DNA of 64,000 nt, taken from assembly GCF_019392245.1 (NCBI RefSeq), contig NZ_JAHXRL010000001.1, forward strand, positions 620,001-684,000, in the 5' to 3' direction. Positions 35,250-45,128 of the stretch are shown one piece after another. The position numbers were made by a program, and so were the translations under genes. The stretch comes from Sulfitobacter sp. CW3 (GTDB taxonomy: Bacteria; Pseudomonadota; Alphaproteobacteria; Rhodobacterales; Rhodobacteraceae). The notes under the pieces were generated by a model. That model saw only the letters and a program-made list of their open reading frames with translations, had not been told where the DNA came from and searched no databases. Numbering within the stretch: position 1 is the stretch's first letter; the number at the start of each line of letters is the position of its first letter.

Positions 35250-36074
35250 ATGGCCGAGACATCGAAAGATGCACTGATCTTTGATCAAAGCGCAGGGATT
35301 GAGCGGCTTTTGGAAATCATGCGCCGCTTGCGTGATCCTAAAACCGGCTGTCCGTGGGATATCGAGCAGGATTTCGCCAGCATCGCCCCCTACACCATCG
35401 AAGAGGCCTATGAGGTTGCCGATGCGATTGAACGGGGTGACTGGCCCGAGTTGGAGGGCGAATTGGGCGATCTGTTGCTGCAAACCGTCTATCACACGGC
35501 TATGGGCGAAGAAGACGGGCATTTCACCTTTCAATCCGTGGTGCGCAACATCAGCGATAAAATGGTCGCACGGCACCCGCATGTGTTTGGCGATGAATCG
35601 CGCGATAAATCGGCCGATCAGCAAACGGCGGATTGGGAAAAGATCAAGGCAGCCGAACGTGCGGGCAAGGCCCAAGGCGGCGCGCTTGATGGTGTGGCCG
35701 TGGGACTGCCTGCGTTGCTGCGCGCCTATAAACTGCAAAAACGTGCCGCGCGGGTCGGGTTTGACTGGCCTGACACCGGCGATGTGGTTGCCAAAATAGC
35801 CGAGGAAGCCGCCGAATTGGTCGAAGCCCGCGATACCCTGACCCAAGCAGAGGTCGAAGAAGAATTTGGTGATCTGATGTTTGTGATGGCCAATCTGGGG
35901 CGGCATCTGGGCCTTGACCCAGAAGCCGCCCTGCGCAGTGCCAACGCCAAATTTATCCGCCGTTTCGAGGGCGTCGAGGCGCGCCTTGCGCAGATCGGCA
36001 AAATCCCCGAACAAAGTGATCTGGCCGAGATGGACGCACTGTGGGACGCGGTGAAACAGGCGGAACGCAGCTAG
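35250..36074 (+). CDS. mazG: Nucleoside triphosphate pyrophosphohydrolase
   Basis: A 274-aa house-cleaning pyrophosphatase with two MazG domains. The first shows CPWDIEQDF, TIEEAYEVADAIE and LEGELGDLLLQ, with the E-x-x-E ... E-x-x-D metal pattern; the second shows KIAEEAAELVEA and VEEEFGDLMFVMANLGRHLG. It removes damaged or non-canonical NTPs. ATG at 35250 follows GGGGG; the 184 upstream open codons lie antisense to the M20 gene and are rejected. Followed by a nucleoside hydrolase, a sensible nucleotide-salvage partner. Confidence 0.95.
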   Translation: MAETSKDALIFDQSAGIERLLEIMRRLRDPKTGCPWDIEQDFASIAPYTIEEAYEVADAIERGDWPELEGELGDLLLQTVYHTAMGEEDGHFTFQSVVRNISDKMVARHPHVFGDESRDKSADQQTADWEKIKAAERAGKAQGGALDGVAVGLPALLRAYKLQKRAARVGFDWPDTGDVVAKIAEEAAELVEARDTLTQAEVEEEFGDLMFVMANLGRHLGLDPEAALRSANAKFIRRFEGVEARLAQIGKIPEQSDLAEMDALWDAVKQAERS

Positions 36075-36148
36075 ATCAAGTGCTTGTACTGGACAAGCCC
36101 CACGGCTTGCGGCAAGGCTCGGACAACATGAAAGACAGGAGACCCGCC

Positions 36149-37090
36149 ATGACGCCGCGCAAGATAATCATCGATACCGACCCCGGTCAGGACGACGCTG
36201 TGGCGATTTTGCTGGCGTTGGCCAGCCCCGAAGACATCGATGTTTTGGGGATCACCTGCGTTGCGGGCAATGTGCCGCTGGATCTGACAGTGCGAAACGC
36301 GCGGATTGTGTGCGAATTGGCGGGCAAAACCGACGTGAAAATCTTTGCCGGATGCGACCGCCCGCTGGGCCGCGCATTGGTCACGGCGGAACATGTGCAT
36401 GGCAAAACCGGCCTTGACGGCCCCGTGCTGCCCGAACCTACGATGCCAATCGCAGAGGGCCACGCGGTGGATTTCATCATCGATATGTTGCGCGAATACG
36501 CACCCGGCACCGTGACGCTATGCCCGCTGGGACCGCTGACCAACATCGCGACGGCGCTGCAAAAGGCCCCCGATATTGCCAGCCGTATTGCCAAGATCAT
36601 CCTGATGGGTGGTGGCTATTTCGAGGGGGGCAATATCACCCCTGCGGCAGAGTTTAACATTTATGTCGATCCGCAAGCTGCTGATATCGTGTTTAAATCG
36701 GGCGCGCCGATTGTAGTCATGCCCCTTGATGTCACCCACAAGGCGCTGGTCACCACCGCCCGCAATGACGCGTTTCGCAACATCGGTAGCCCCGTGGGCA
36801 TTGCAGTGGCCGAGATGACTGAATTCTTTGAACGCTTCGACAAGGAAAAATACGGCTCCGAAGGGGCACCGCTGCATGACCCTTGCGTGACCGCCTATCT
36901 GATCCGCCCCGATTTGTTCAAAGGCCGCCATATCAATGTCGAGATCGAAACAGAATCCGAGCTGACCATGGGCATGACCGTCGCCGATTGGTGGGGCGTC
37001 ACCGACCGCGCCCCCAACGCGACATTCATGGGCGATTTGGATGCAGACGGGTTTTTCACGCTGCTCACCGAACGTCTGGCCCGGTTGTGA
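36149..37090 (+). CDS. Inosine/uridine-preferring nucleoside hydrolase
   Basis: A 313-aa calcium-dependent hydrolase cleaving ribonucleosides to base and ribose. The calcium motif DTDPGQDDA is at residues 9-17, and other hallmarks are GPLTNIATAL, LMGGGYFEGGN, AEFNIYVDPQAA and the late PLHDPCVTAYLI with the catalytic His-Asp. The ATG at 36149 is seven bases after AGGAG; MKDRRPAM upstream is possible but has no such site. Its stop overlaps the GTG start of the following acetyltransferase. Confidence 0.93.
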   Translation: MTPRKIIIDTDPGQDDAVAILLALASPEDIDVLGITCVAGNVPLDLTVRNARIVCELAGKTDVKIFAGCDRPLGRALVTAEHVHGKTGLDGPVLPEPTMPIAEGHAVDFIIDMLREYAPGTVTLCPLGPLTNIATALQKAPDIASRIAKIILMGGGYFEGGNITPAAEFNIYVDPQAADIVFKSGAPIVVMPLDVTHKALVTTARNDAFRNIGSPVGIAVAEMTEFFERFDKEKYGSEGAPLHDPCVTAYLIRPDLFKGRHINVEIETESELTMGMTVADWWGVTDRAPNATFMGDLDADGFFTLLTERLARL

Positions 37091-37536
37091 GCGCCGCCTT
37101 CACCCTTGCCAAGCCCGAACATCTTGAGCGGCTGATTGCCTTGGTCGCGGCCTTTCACGCCGAGGCCGGGATCGAACAATCAGACGAGGACCGACATAAT
37201 GGGATCGCACCGCTGCTGGACGGTATCCCCCATGGCATCGCCTATCTGATCGGGCCGCCCCGTGCGCCCATCGGCTATGTTATTATCACCCTTGGCTGGT
37301 CGGTGGAATTTGGTGGGTTGGACGCAATCATTGATGAAATCTATGTCCGCCCCGGCGTGCGTGGTCGCGGCATCGCATCCGAGGCGCTGCTGGCCCTGCC
37401 CAATGCCTTGTCCGGTGGTGGCGTGAAGGCCGTGCATCTTGAGGTCGACAAAGAAAACCTGATTGCGCAAAAACTATACAGCCGTGCAGGGTTTCGGCCC
37501 CGTGATAACTATATGTTCATGACGCGAAAGCTGTGA
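37087..37536 (+). CDS. GNAT-family N-acetyltransferase
   Basis: A 149-aa acetyltransferase. Motif A, which binds acetyl-CoA, is visible as IYVRPGVRGRGIASEAL at about residues 89-105, and the C-terminal motif B is LEVDKENLIAQKLYSRAGF. The start is a GTG overlapping the nucleoside hydrolase stop (GTGA). The substrate is unknown; typical GNAT targets are amines, antibiotics or protein N-termini. Co-transcribed with the nucleoside hydrolase. Confidence 0.88.
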   Translation: MSAAFTLAKPEHLERLIALVAAFHAEAGIEQSDEDRHNGIAPLLDGIPHGIAYLIGPPRAPIGYVIITLGWSVEFGGLDAIIDEIYVRPGVRGRGIASEALLALPNALSGGGVKAVHLEVDKENLIAQKLYSRAGFRPRDNYMFMTRKL

Positions 37537-37576
37537 TCGCACTGGCCAATCGGCTTTTGATAGCTATATCTAAACC

Positions 37577-38989
37577 ATGACATTCAGCGCCCCCTTCGAT
37601 AACAGTTTCGCCGCATTGCCGGCCGGCTTTTACACCCGCATCATCCCGACCCCCGTGGCCGACCCCAAGCTGTTGGCCTTTAACGCGGAATTGGCGAAAA
37701 CGCTGGGGTTGGCCGATGTCGGCACTGACGATCTGGCCTTTATCTTTGGTGGCAACGAACTGCCGCAGGGTGCCGACCCGTTGGCGCAGCTTTATGCGGG
37801 CCACCAGTTTGGCAACTTCAACCCCCAACTTGGCGATGGCCGTGCGATTTTGCTGGGCGAAGTCGTGGACAGCAATGGCCAGCGCCGCGATATCCAGCTC
37901 AAGGGTTCTGGCCGCACGCCTTATTCGCGGGGCGGTGACGGGCGTGCGTGGCTGGGTCCTGTTCTGCGCGAATATGTGGTCTCCGAGGCGATGCATGCCC
38001 TTGGCATTCCCACCACCCGCGCCCTTGCCGCCGTCGCGTCCGGAGAGGACATCTACCGCGAAACCGCCCTGCCCGGCGCTGTGTTGACCCGCGTTGCGGC
38101 CAGCCATCTGCGCGTCGGCACGTTTCAGGTCTTTGCCCACCGCGGCGAGGTTGAAAACCTGCGCACCCTTACCGATTATGCGATTAAACGACATTATCCG
38201 CAGGCCGACGGCCCCATGGGCCTGCTGCGCGCTGTCTGTGCAGCACAGGCCGATCTGATCGCGGCGTGGATGTCGATCGGGTTCATCCACGGGGTGATGA
38301 ATACGGATAACTGTTCGATCTCGGGCGAGACGATTGATTATGGCCCTTGCGCGTTCATGGATGCGTTTAATGCCAATCGCGTGTTCAGTTCGATCGACCG
38401 TCAGGGGCGCTATGCGTTCTCGAACCAGCCGCAAATGGCAGTGTGGAACATGGCACAGCTTGCAACCGCGCTGATCCAGCAGTTGGAGGATCCGAATGAT
38501 GCCGTCGCCGAAGCGACCGAGATTGTGCACGCCATGCCCGCGCTGATCGAGGCCGCTTGGCTGAAACGCTTTGCCGCGAAAATAGGGATCGCTGATCCGG
38601 TGCCACAGGACGCCGCGCTGATTGATGATCTGCTGGCGCTGATGCAGCAGGACGGTGCCGATTTCACCAATGCGTTCCGCGCCCTGTCGGGCGATATCCC
38701 GCAGGATCAATTCCTTGACCAAGATGGGTTTGCCGCGTGGCAGGCCAGATGGCAGACGCGTATTGCAGCAGAAACCGATCCGCTGGCCGTGATGAATGCG
38801 GCAAACCCGGTGATCATTCCCCGCAATCACCGTATTGAACAGATGATCCAATCCGCCGTTGCTGGCGACATGGCACCGTTTGAGCGGTTGATTAAGGCGC
38901 TGGCATCACCCTATCAAACCACCGATGCCGACCTGCAGCGCCCGCCAACGGACAGCGAAATCGTACCGGCGACATTTTGTGGGACTTAA
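37577..38989 (+). CDS. selO: Protein adenylyltransferase SelO (YdiU)
   Basis: A 470-aa pseudokinase-fold enzyme that AMPylates protein Ser, Thr or Tyr; in other organisms it has been linked to redox homeostasis. Conserved blocks: YAGHQFGNFNPQLGDGRA, QLKGSGRTPYSRGGDGRA, VLREYVVSEAMHALGIPTTRAL and FIHGVMNTDNCSISGETIDYG with the metal-binding Asn/Asp. The protein ends T-F-C-G-T; the Cys at 468 occupies the position of the selenocysteine in vertebrate SelO. Its stop overlaps the convergent EamA gene by four bases. Confidence 0.95.
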   Translation: MTFSAPFDNSFAALPAGFYTRIIPTPVADPKLLAFNAELAKTLGLADVGTDDLAFIFGGNELPQGADPLAQLYAGHQFGNFNPQLGDGRAILLGEVVDSNGQRRDIQLKGSGRTPYSRGGDGRAWLGPVLREYVVSEAMHALGIPTTRALAAVASGEDIYRETALPGAVLTRVAASHLRVGTFQVFAHRGEVENLRTLTDYAIKRHYPQADGPMGLLRAVCAAQADLIAAWMSIGFIHGVMNTDNCSISGETIDYGPCAFMDAFNANRVFSSIDRQGRYAFSNQPQMAVWNMAQLATALIQQLEDPNDAVAEATEIVHAMPALIEAAWLKRFAAKIGIADPVPQDAALIDDLLALMQQDGADFTNAFRALSGDIPQDQFLDQDGFAAWQARWQTRIAAETDPLAVMNAANPVIIPRNHRIEQMIQSAVAGDMAPFERLIKALASPYQTTDADLQRPPTDSEIVPATFCGT

Positions 38990-39876
38990 TTGGGCAGGCG
39001 CGGTTTGCGGTTGATCAGGTAAATCCCGAGGGCGACCAATACCAACGCGGCCCACACCGACAGGGCGACGTCTTCGGACAGCAGCAACCAGCCTAGTATT
39101 ACCGAAAACACGGGCGATAGAAAGCTGAACGAGGCGACGGTTGAGGCGGGATAAACCGACATCAGCCAGAACCACGCCAGAAACCCAAGGCTCGCTACCG
39201 CGATAATCTGAAAGCCGAGGCCTGCCAGATGAATCATCTGCACGTCGCGGATCAGGGGGCCGAACAGCGGGGCGATCAGCACCAGAATGGGCCCGGAGAT
39301 CGCAACCTGGCACATCAGCTGCTGCGCAGGCGGTACCTTTTCCAGCGGGGTCACCCGCACCAACAACGCAATGCCCGCCCAACACAGCGCAGCGGTCAGC
39401 GCCAGCAGATCGCCCAACCAACTGACATGCCCGCCGCTGCGTTCGCTTAGCGCTACGGCCACACCCGCCATCGCCAACCCCAAGCCGATCATCTTGAGCT
39501 TGGTCAGCCGTTCATCGGGCAGCAGAAAATTGACGGCAATGGTCAGCCATACGGGCATGGAATAAAATATCACCGACGCGCGGCTGACGGTTGTTGTGTC
39601 TAATGCGATGAAAAGGCAGGTGAATTCAAAGGTGAACAGCAACCCCGATACCACGGCCCAACCCCATGTGGGACGCGGAAAGGAAAAACTGACCCCGCGC
39701 AGTTTCATCCAGATGGCCAGAATGACAATGGCCCCCAGTGACCGCAGGCCAGCCGCAAACACCGGATTAAAGCCACCGTTCGTGACCTTGATCACGACCT
39801 GATTAAAGGCAAGGTTCAGCGCAAAGGCGATCAGCGCGAGGGCGCCAAATGTGTCAATTTGGGTTTTACGTTCCAT
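38986..39876 (-). CDS. EamA/DMT-family transporter
   Basis: A 296-aa inner-membrane protein with about ten hydrophobic helices in two EamA repeats (about 12-140 and 155-290). Typical features are the VSRASVIFYSMPVWLTIAVNFLLPDERL stretch at the end of the first half and SFLSPVFSVILGWLLLSEDV near the end. DMT exporters move amino acids, nucleosides or other metabolites; no substrate is predictable. Convergent with selO, the two stops sharing TTAA. Confidence 0.9.
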   Translation of the reverse strand: MERKTQIDTFGALALIAFALNLAFNQVVIKVTNGGFNPVFAAGLRSLGAIVILAIWMKLRGVSFSFPRPTWGWAVVSGLLFTFEFTCLFIALDTTTVSRASVIFYSMPVWLTIAVNFLLPDERLTKLKMIGLGLAMAGVAVALSERSGGHVSWLGDLLALTAALCWAGIALLVRVTPLEKVPPAQQLMCQVAISGPILVLIAPLFGPLIRDVQMIHLAGLGFQIIAVASLGFLAWFWLMSVYPASTVASFSFLSPVFSVILGWLLLSEDVALSVWAALVLVALGIYLINRKPRLPN

Positions 39877-40016
39877 GCCCCACAGACCCGCGTTACCGGC
39901 ATGTTGTCAATCGCAATAAGGCGCCTAACGACGCGGGGTTGATCGCTATCTGGTTGTGTCTGTCAAAGATTTACAACACACTCCGTGCATAATTTACAAA
40001 CGGGGAAGTCAACAAA

Positions 40017-40889
40017 ATGAGCTTGATGAAAACACTGGCCAAAGTGGCCATTGGTGTTGCTGTGGCCAAAGGTGCCAGCGCGATGATGAAAAAAAGCGGC
40101 GGCAGCGCCAGTGCTGGCAGCGCGGGCGGCCTTGGCGGGTTGCTTGGCGGTTTGGCTGGCGGGTCTGGGGCCGGTGCGGGATCATCCCGCGGCGGTTTGC
40201 AGGATATGCTGGGCGGCTTGATGGGCGGCAGCGCCGGGTCCGCTGGCGGTTTGGGCGGCTTGCTGAACCAGCTTGGCGGCAGCGCCGGTGGCTCTTCCGG
40301 CGGTTTGGGTGATTTGTTGAACCAACTGGGCGGTGCTGGCGGGTCCAGCGCATCTGGTGGCGGTCTGGGTGGATTGCTTGGCGGTTTGGCCGGTGCTGCG
40401 GGTGCTGGTGGCTTGATGGCAGGCCTTGGCGGATCAACCAGCGGCAAGCCCAAGCGTGAAGAAGCCGATTTTGGGGCGGTGTTGAATTCGCAGTTTGATG
40501 CGAACCCGACCCCCGCGATCCAGCCCTCGCAAGACCAAGAGGTGTTGGCCGCCCTGATGATCGCCGCGATGATCCAAGCGGCGAAATCCGATGGTACCTT
40601 TGACCAGGCAGAGCGTGAAAAACTGCTAAGCCACCTTGGCGATGTAGACGCCGAGGAAGCCGCATTCGTGAACGCCCGTATGGACGCGCCCGTTGATATT
40701 GACGGCTTGGTTGCACAGACCCCAGCGGGCATGGAAGCGCAGGTTTATGCGATGTCCCTGCTGGCCATCGATCTCGATACCCAGGACGAGGCGCAATATC
40801 TGCACCAGCTGGCCAAAGGCTACGGCATGAAACCCGCGGCAGTGAATGAAATCCACGCGCAAATGGGTGTGCCGTCGCTTTATACCTGA
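40017..40889 (+). CDS. DUF533 (YebE/TerB-like) protein with Gly-rich repeats
   Basis: A 290-aa protein. Residues 1-25 are a helix (MKTLAKVAIGVAVAKGASAMM). Residues 28-143 are a Gly/Ser/Ala/Leu-rich tract made of imperfect units such as GGLGGLLGGLAGG and GGLGDLLNQLGG. Residues 165-288 are a TerB-like helical domain (LAALMIAAMIQAAKSDGTFDQ, with the usual acidic D-G-x-x-x-x-x-E pattern), matching DUF533. TerB domains bind metal in some proteins; this one has no assigned role. The N-terminal tract suggests membrane association, and the protein may be inner-membrane anchored. Confidence 0.83.
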   Translation: MSLMKTLAKVAIGVAVAKGASAMMKKSGGSASAGSAGGLGGLLGGLAGGSGAGAGSSRGGLQDMLGGLMGGSAGSAGGLGGLLNQLGGSAGGSSGGLGDLLNQLGGAGGSSASGGGLGGLLGGLAGAAGAGGLMAGLGGSTSGKPKREEADFGAVLNSQFDANPTPAIQPSQDQEVLAALMIAAMIQAAKSDGTFDQAEREKLLSHLGDVDAEEAAFVNARMDAPVDIDGLVAQTPAGMEAQVYAMSLLAIDLDTQDEAQYLHQLAKGYGMKPAAVNEIHAQMGVPSLYT

Positions 40890-40935
40890 TCCAGACGATC
40901 TGAATGACAGCGTGAAAGCCTGGGCCGGAAACGGC

Positions 40936-43900
40936 TCAGGCTTTTGCTTTTTTGGCCTGCTTTTCCTTGGCGATGACATGTTCGGCCAGATCGCGGGCAA
41001 TGGCAAAGGCCCCTTTGATCTTGTCTGTATCCGTGGCCCAATCGCGTTTCACCACGATCTTGTTGTCTTTGACTTTGGCCAGTCCACGTTGGTCTTGAAT
41101 GAACGTGACCAAGCCTTCGGGCGAGGCGAATTTGTCGTTGTGGAACTGGATCGTCACGCCTTTTGGGCCGCCGTCCAGTTTCGCGATCCCTGCCCGTTTG
41201 CACATCGCTTTGATGCGGATCACAAGGATCAGCGTGTTCACTTCGCGCGGCAGCTTGCCGAAACGGTCGATCATTTCGGCGGCAAAGCCTTCGAGTTCGA
41301 CCTTGGTGGTCAGGCTGGACAGGCGGCGGTACAGCCCCAGCCGCACATCAAGGTCAGGCACATAGGCTTCGGGGATCAACACAGGCACGCCCAGATTGAT
41401 CTGCGGCGCCCATTGGCCGTCATCGTCGATCACGCCTTCCAGCTCGCCCGCTTTGATCTTGGCAATCGCGTCTTCCAGCATGGATTGGTACAGCTCAAAC
41501 CCGACGTCGCGCATCTGGCCGGATTGTTCCTCGCCCAGCAGGTTGCCCGCGCCGCGAATGTCCAGATCTTGGCTGGCCAGCGTGAACCCTGCCCCCAACG
41601 TATCAAGGCTGCCCAACACCCGCAGACGTTTTTCCGCGGTGGCGGTCAGTTTGGCGCGCGGTTTGGTGGTCAGATAAGCATAGGCGCGGGTTTTCGAACG
41701 ACCGACACGTCCGCGAATTTGATAAAGCTGCGCCAGACCAAACATATCGGCGCGGTGCACGATCATGGTGTTCGCGGTCGGGATATCCAAACCGGATTCA
41801 ACGATCGTGGTGGCCAGCAGGATGTCATATTTTCCGTCATAAAACGCGTTCATCCGGTCATCGAGTTCGCCCGCCGCCATCTGGCCATGGGCCACCAGAT
41901 AGGTCAGTTCTGGCAGTTGTTCCTTCAGGAAGGCCTCGATCTCGGGCAGATCCGAGATGCGCGGGACCACATAAAAGGACTGTCCACCGCGATAATGTTC
42001 GCGCAGCAACGCCTCGCGCAGGGTGACGCTGTCGAATTCGCTGACATAGGTGCGGATCGCCAAGCGGTCGACGGGCGGCGTGCCGATGATCGACAAATCG
42101 CGCACGCCGGTCAGGCTTAGCTGCAAGGTGCGCGGGATCGGTGTCGCGGTCAGGGTCAGCACGTGAATATCGGTGCGCATCGCCTTCAGGCGCTCTTTGT
42201 GGCCGACACCGAAATGCTGTTCTTCGTCAATGATCAACAGGCCCAAGTTATTGAACTTGATGTTCTTTGCCAGCAACGCATGGGTGCCGATAACAACATC
42301 GACTGTGCCTTTGGCCATGCCTTCACGAGTGGCGTTTGCTTCTTTTGCAGACACAAAACGCGACAGCTGGCGGGCCTCAAGCGGGAAGCCACGGAAGCGT
42401 TCGGCAAAGGATTTGTAATGCTGCCGTGCGAGCAAGGTCGTCGGCGCGATAACCGCCACCTGAAGGCCCGACATCGCAGCCACGAATGCGGCGCGCATGG
42501 CGACCTCGGTCTTGCCAAAGCCGACATCACCGCAAATCAGACGGTCCATCGGGTTGCCGCTGGTCAGATCGTCGACCACATCGTTGATCGCCGACATCTG
42601 GTCGTCGGTTTCGGTATAGGGGAAGCGCGCGGAAAACGCGTCCCACATGCCCGGCGGTGGGTCCATAATCGGCGCGCGGCGCAGGGCACGTTCGGCTGCG
42701 ATGCGGATCAGCTTGTCCGCCATCTCGCGGATACGTTCCTTGAGCTTGGCCTTTTTCGACTGCCATGCTCCGCCGCCCAGCTTGTCCAGCAGACCTTCGT
42801 CATGGCCGTATTTCGACAGCAGTTCGATGTTTTCGACTGGCAGGTAAAGCTTTGAATTCTCGGCATATTCCAGCAGCAGGCATTCATGGGCGGCCCCTGC
42901 GGCGGTGATGACCTCCATCCCCAGATAGCGGCCAATGCCGTGGTCCACATGCACCACCAGATCGCCGGGCGTCAGGGATTGCGTTTCCGTGAGGAAGTTT
43001 TCAGCGCGGCGTTTGCGTTTGGTCGCCCGGATCAGACGGTCGCCCAGAATATCCTGTTCGGAAATGACGGTCAGCTTTTGGCCATCCCCCGACAAAGGGG
43101 CCTCGAACCCGTGTTCCAGCGCCCAAACCGCCTGATAAAGGCCGCGTTTGCCGATGCGTGTGCCATTGGCGATCGGAATGGTTTCACCCATGCCTTCGTC
43201 TTCGATCAATCCGGTCAGACGTTCGCGCGCACCTTCGGAATAGCTGGCGATGACAACGGGGCCTTCGGTCAGCTTTACCTTAAGATGCGACGCCAAGGCA
43301 CCGAAAAGGCTGATAGATTCTTGCTGGCGTTCCGGCGCAAAATCACGGCCAATACGGCCGCCCGCGTCCAGCACATTCGGGCCTGTGGGCTGCGGCAAGG
43401 GTTTGAACTGGATCACCCGCTTGCCAATCAACGCCTGTTCCCATGCGGTATCGGTCAGGTACAACCCTTCGGGCGGCGCGGGTTTATAGACGCTGTCCAT
43501 CTTGGACCGGTTCGCCATGGCCAGCCGCCGCGTCTCGTATTGATCGGCGATGCTGTCCCACCGCGACAAGCGCTGCGCGGTGACCTGATCGTCCAGCGTG
43601 ACGGTGGCCTTGGGCAGATAGTCAAAGATGGTCTCAAGCTCTTCGTGAAAGAACGACATCCAATGTTCGGCACCTTGGTGCTTGCGGCCCGCGCTGATCG
43701 CCTCGTACAGCGGATCATCCGTGCCAGCGGCCCCGAATTCGATACGATAATTCTGGCGGAAACGCGTAATCGCCGCCTCGTCCAGGATTACCTCGCTTAC
43801 GGGGGCAAGTTCGATTATTTCCAGCTTTTCGGTGGTGCGTTGGGTCAGCGGATCAAAGCGGCGCGCGCCATCGAGTGTATCGCCGAACAGGTCCAGCCGC

Positions 43901-44418
43901 ACAGGCCCCAGATCACCGGGCGGATAGATATCGATAATGCCGCCGCGAATGGCATAATCGCCGGGTTCGGTCACTGTCGGGCTTTGCACAAACCCCATAC
44001 GCACCAGAAAATTCCGCAAGGCCGCTTCGTCGATGCGGTCGCCTACACGGGCAGAAAACGCAGCATCGCGTAGAATGGCCCGCGCCGGCACCCGTTGGGT
44101 CGCGGCGTTCAACGTGGTCAGCAGGATAAACTGGTCCGGCATCCCGTGCACCAACCCTGCCAGCGTGGCCATGCGCTGCGCCGAAATATCGGCGTTGGGC
44201 GACACGCGGTCATAGGGCAGACAATCCCAGCCGGGAAAGGTGATCACCGGCACATCGGGCGCAAAAAAACGACAGGCGGCTTGCATCGCGGCCATACGTT
44301 TATCGTCGCGCGCAACATGGATCACGGGGCGCTTGTTTTTGGCCAGCTCATCCAGCAAAGCGCGGGCATCAAAGCCCTCGGGCACACCGGACAGCGTTAT
44401 TTGTGTGGAATTCGACAT
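40936..44418 (-). CDS. mfd: Transcription-repair coupling factor
   Basis: A 1160-aa DNA translocase that removes stalled RNA polymerase and recruits UvrA. Order: UvrB-like domains (about 1-340), a RNA-polymerase-interacting module with [20 protein letters not shown] at about 490-510, then a RecG-type helicase with Walker [17 protein letters not shown], the box [26 protein letters not shown], and [21 protein letters not shown]; the C-terminal UvrA-regulating domain follows. Full length and intact. Convergent with the DUF533 gene. Confidence 0.97.
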   Translation of the reverse strand: MSNSTQITLSGVPEGFDARALLDELAKNKRPVIHVARDDKRMAAMQAACRFFAPDVPVITFPGWDCLPYDRVSPNADISAQRMATLAGLVHGMPDQFILLTTLNAATQRVPARAILRDAAFSARVGDRIDEAALRNFLVRMGFVQSPTVTEPGDYAIRGGIIDIYPPGDLGPVRLDLFGDTLDGARRFDPLTQRTTEKLEIIELAPVSEVILDEAAITRFRQNYRIEFGAAGTDDPLYEAISAGRKHQGAEHWMSFFHEELETIFDYLPKATVTLDDQVTAQRLSRWDSIADQYETRRLAMANRSKMDSVYKPAPPEGLYLTDTAWEQALIGKRVIQFKPLPQPTGPNVLDAGGRIGRDFAPERQQESISLFGALASHLKVKLTEGPVVIASYSEGARERLTGLIEDEGMGETIPIANGTRIGKRGLYQAVWALEHGFEAPLSGDGQKLTVISEQDILGDRLIRATKRKRRAENFLTETQSLTPGDLVVHVDHGIGRYLGMEVITAAGAAHECLLLEYAENSKLYLPVENIELLSKYGHDEGLLDKLGGGAWQSKKAKLKERIREMADKLIRIAAERALRRAPIMDPPPGMWDAFSARFPYTETDDQMSAINDVVDDLTSGNPMDRLICGDVGFGKTEVAMRAAFVAAMSGLQVAVIAPTTLLARQHYKSFAERFRGFPLEARQLSRFVSAKEANATREGMAKGTVDVVIGTHALLAKNIKFNNLGLLIIDEEQHFGVGHKERLKAMRTDIHVLTLTATPIPRTLQLSLTGVRDLSIIGTPPVDRLAIRTYVSEFDSVTLREALLREHYRGGQSFYVVPRISDLPEIEAFLKEQLPELTYLVAHGQMAAGELDDRMNAFYDGKYDILLATTIVESGLDIPTANTMIVHRADMFGLAQLYQIRGRVGRSKTRAYAYLTTKPRAKLTATAEKRLRVLGSLDTLGAGFTLASQDLDIRGAGNLLGEEQSGQMRDVGFELYQSMLEDAIAKIKAGELEGVIDDDGQWAPQINLGVPVLIPEAYVPDLDVRLGLYRRLSSLTTKVELEGFAAEMIDRFGKLPREVNTLILVIRIKAMCKRAGIAKLDGGPKGVTIQFHNDKFASPEGLVTFIQDQRGLAKVKDNKIVVKRDWATDTDKIKGAFAIARDLAEHVIAKEKQAKKAKA

Positions 44419-44449
44419 GAGATGTCAGTTGTTCCTTGGGTCAGGTTTG

Positions 44450-44941
44450 TCAACCGCCGAACGGACCCACATAAAGGTTTTGATACATGCCCCAGATCGA
44501 CGTGACGAAAATCGAAACGATCCCGATGATCTGCGTATACAGGCGGTGACGCGAAAGCCGTTTATACAGCAGCTCGCCCGTGGCGGATTCCTCGTATATC
44601 TGTTGGGCGGTTGAAACATTCAGCATGCCGACCACGGACAAGGGAAATGCTAGGAAAAGCACCGCTTGGGCGAATTCGACGCTATAAAAGACGGCCAGTA
44701 TGAACAGCACCGTCAGGACAAAGCTGGCTAACGTCAAAATCAACATCCCCGACACTTGGGTGATGTACAGCGTGCGGTTGACGTTGATACGGACCATGTC
44801 TTCTAGATCGACTTGGGTTTGCTCTCCGTGGCGGCGGGCGCGCAACACCATATCGTAAGGGACGCCCAAAACCCAGTGGCTTACCGATGACCACACGACG
44901 GCCAGTACAATCCAGAACCACAGGTTTGAGAACGACCGCAT
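44450..44941 (-). CDS. Conserved small membrane protein of Rhodobacteraceae
   Basis: A 163-aa protein with an N-terminal hydrophobic helix (LWFWIVLAVVWSSVSHWVLG), two more in the middle (MLILTLASFVLTVLFILAVFY and AVLFLAFPLSVVGMLNV) and one near the C-terminus (IGIVSIFVTSIWGM). Between them is a charged loop with VPYDMVLRARRHGE. Relatives in the family have sometimes been named component of SufBCD complex, but nothing here supports a role in Fe-S assembly. Start at 44941, the ATG right before the first helix. 31 bases upstream of mfd on the same strand, so possibly co-transcribed. Confidence 0.75.
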   Translation of the reverse strand: MRSFSNLWFWIVLAVVWSSVSHWVLGVPYDMVLRARRHGEQTQVDLEDMVRINVNRTLYITQVSGMLILTLASFVLTVLFILAVFYSVEFAQAVLFLAFPLSVVGMLNVSTAQQIYEESATGELLYKRLSRHRLYTQIIGIVSIFVTSIWGMYQNLYVGPFGG

Positions 44942-45128
44942 GTCGATCACTTCTAAGATTGTCTGATACAAGTCCAAGGAATGCCTGTCTCTGCTCTTAA
45001 AAATAGCGGATTGCGGCAATTCTCGCCGCGCCTACGCTGTCATAGCGGCGCTTGCCGCCAATTCCTAGCCTTGAGCCGTGCAAAAATAAATGCCAAGCCT
45101 TATGCAGAAACATCTAAGGTATTTTTAC

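Noticed and set aside
35187..36014. N-terminal extension of the M20 amidohydrolase
   Set aside because: Antisense to mazG; family homology and a GGAG site put the start at 35186.
38960..38989. Selenocysteine UGA at the SelO C-terminus
   Set aside because: The codon at the relevant position encodes Cys and no in-frame TGA precedes the TAA stop.
40846..42120. 424-codon plus-strand frame
   Set aside because: Mostly antisense to the 3' part of mfd and overlaps the end of the DUF533 gene; no recognisable motifs.
42886..44073. 395-codon plus-strand frame
   Set aside because: Antisense shadow of mfd, which is full length with all helicase motifs.
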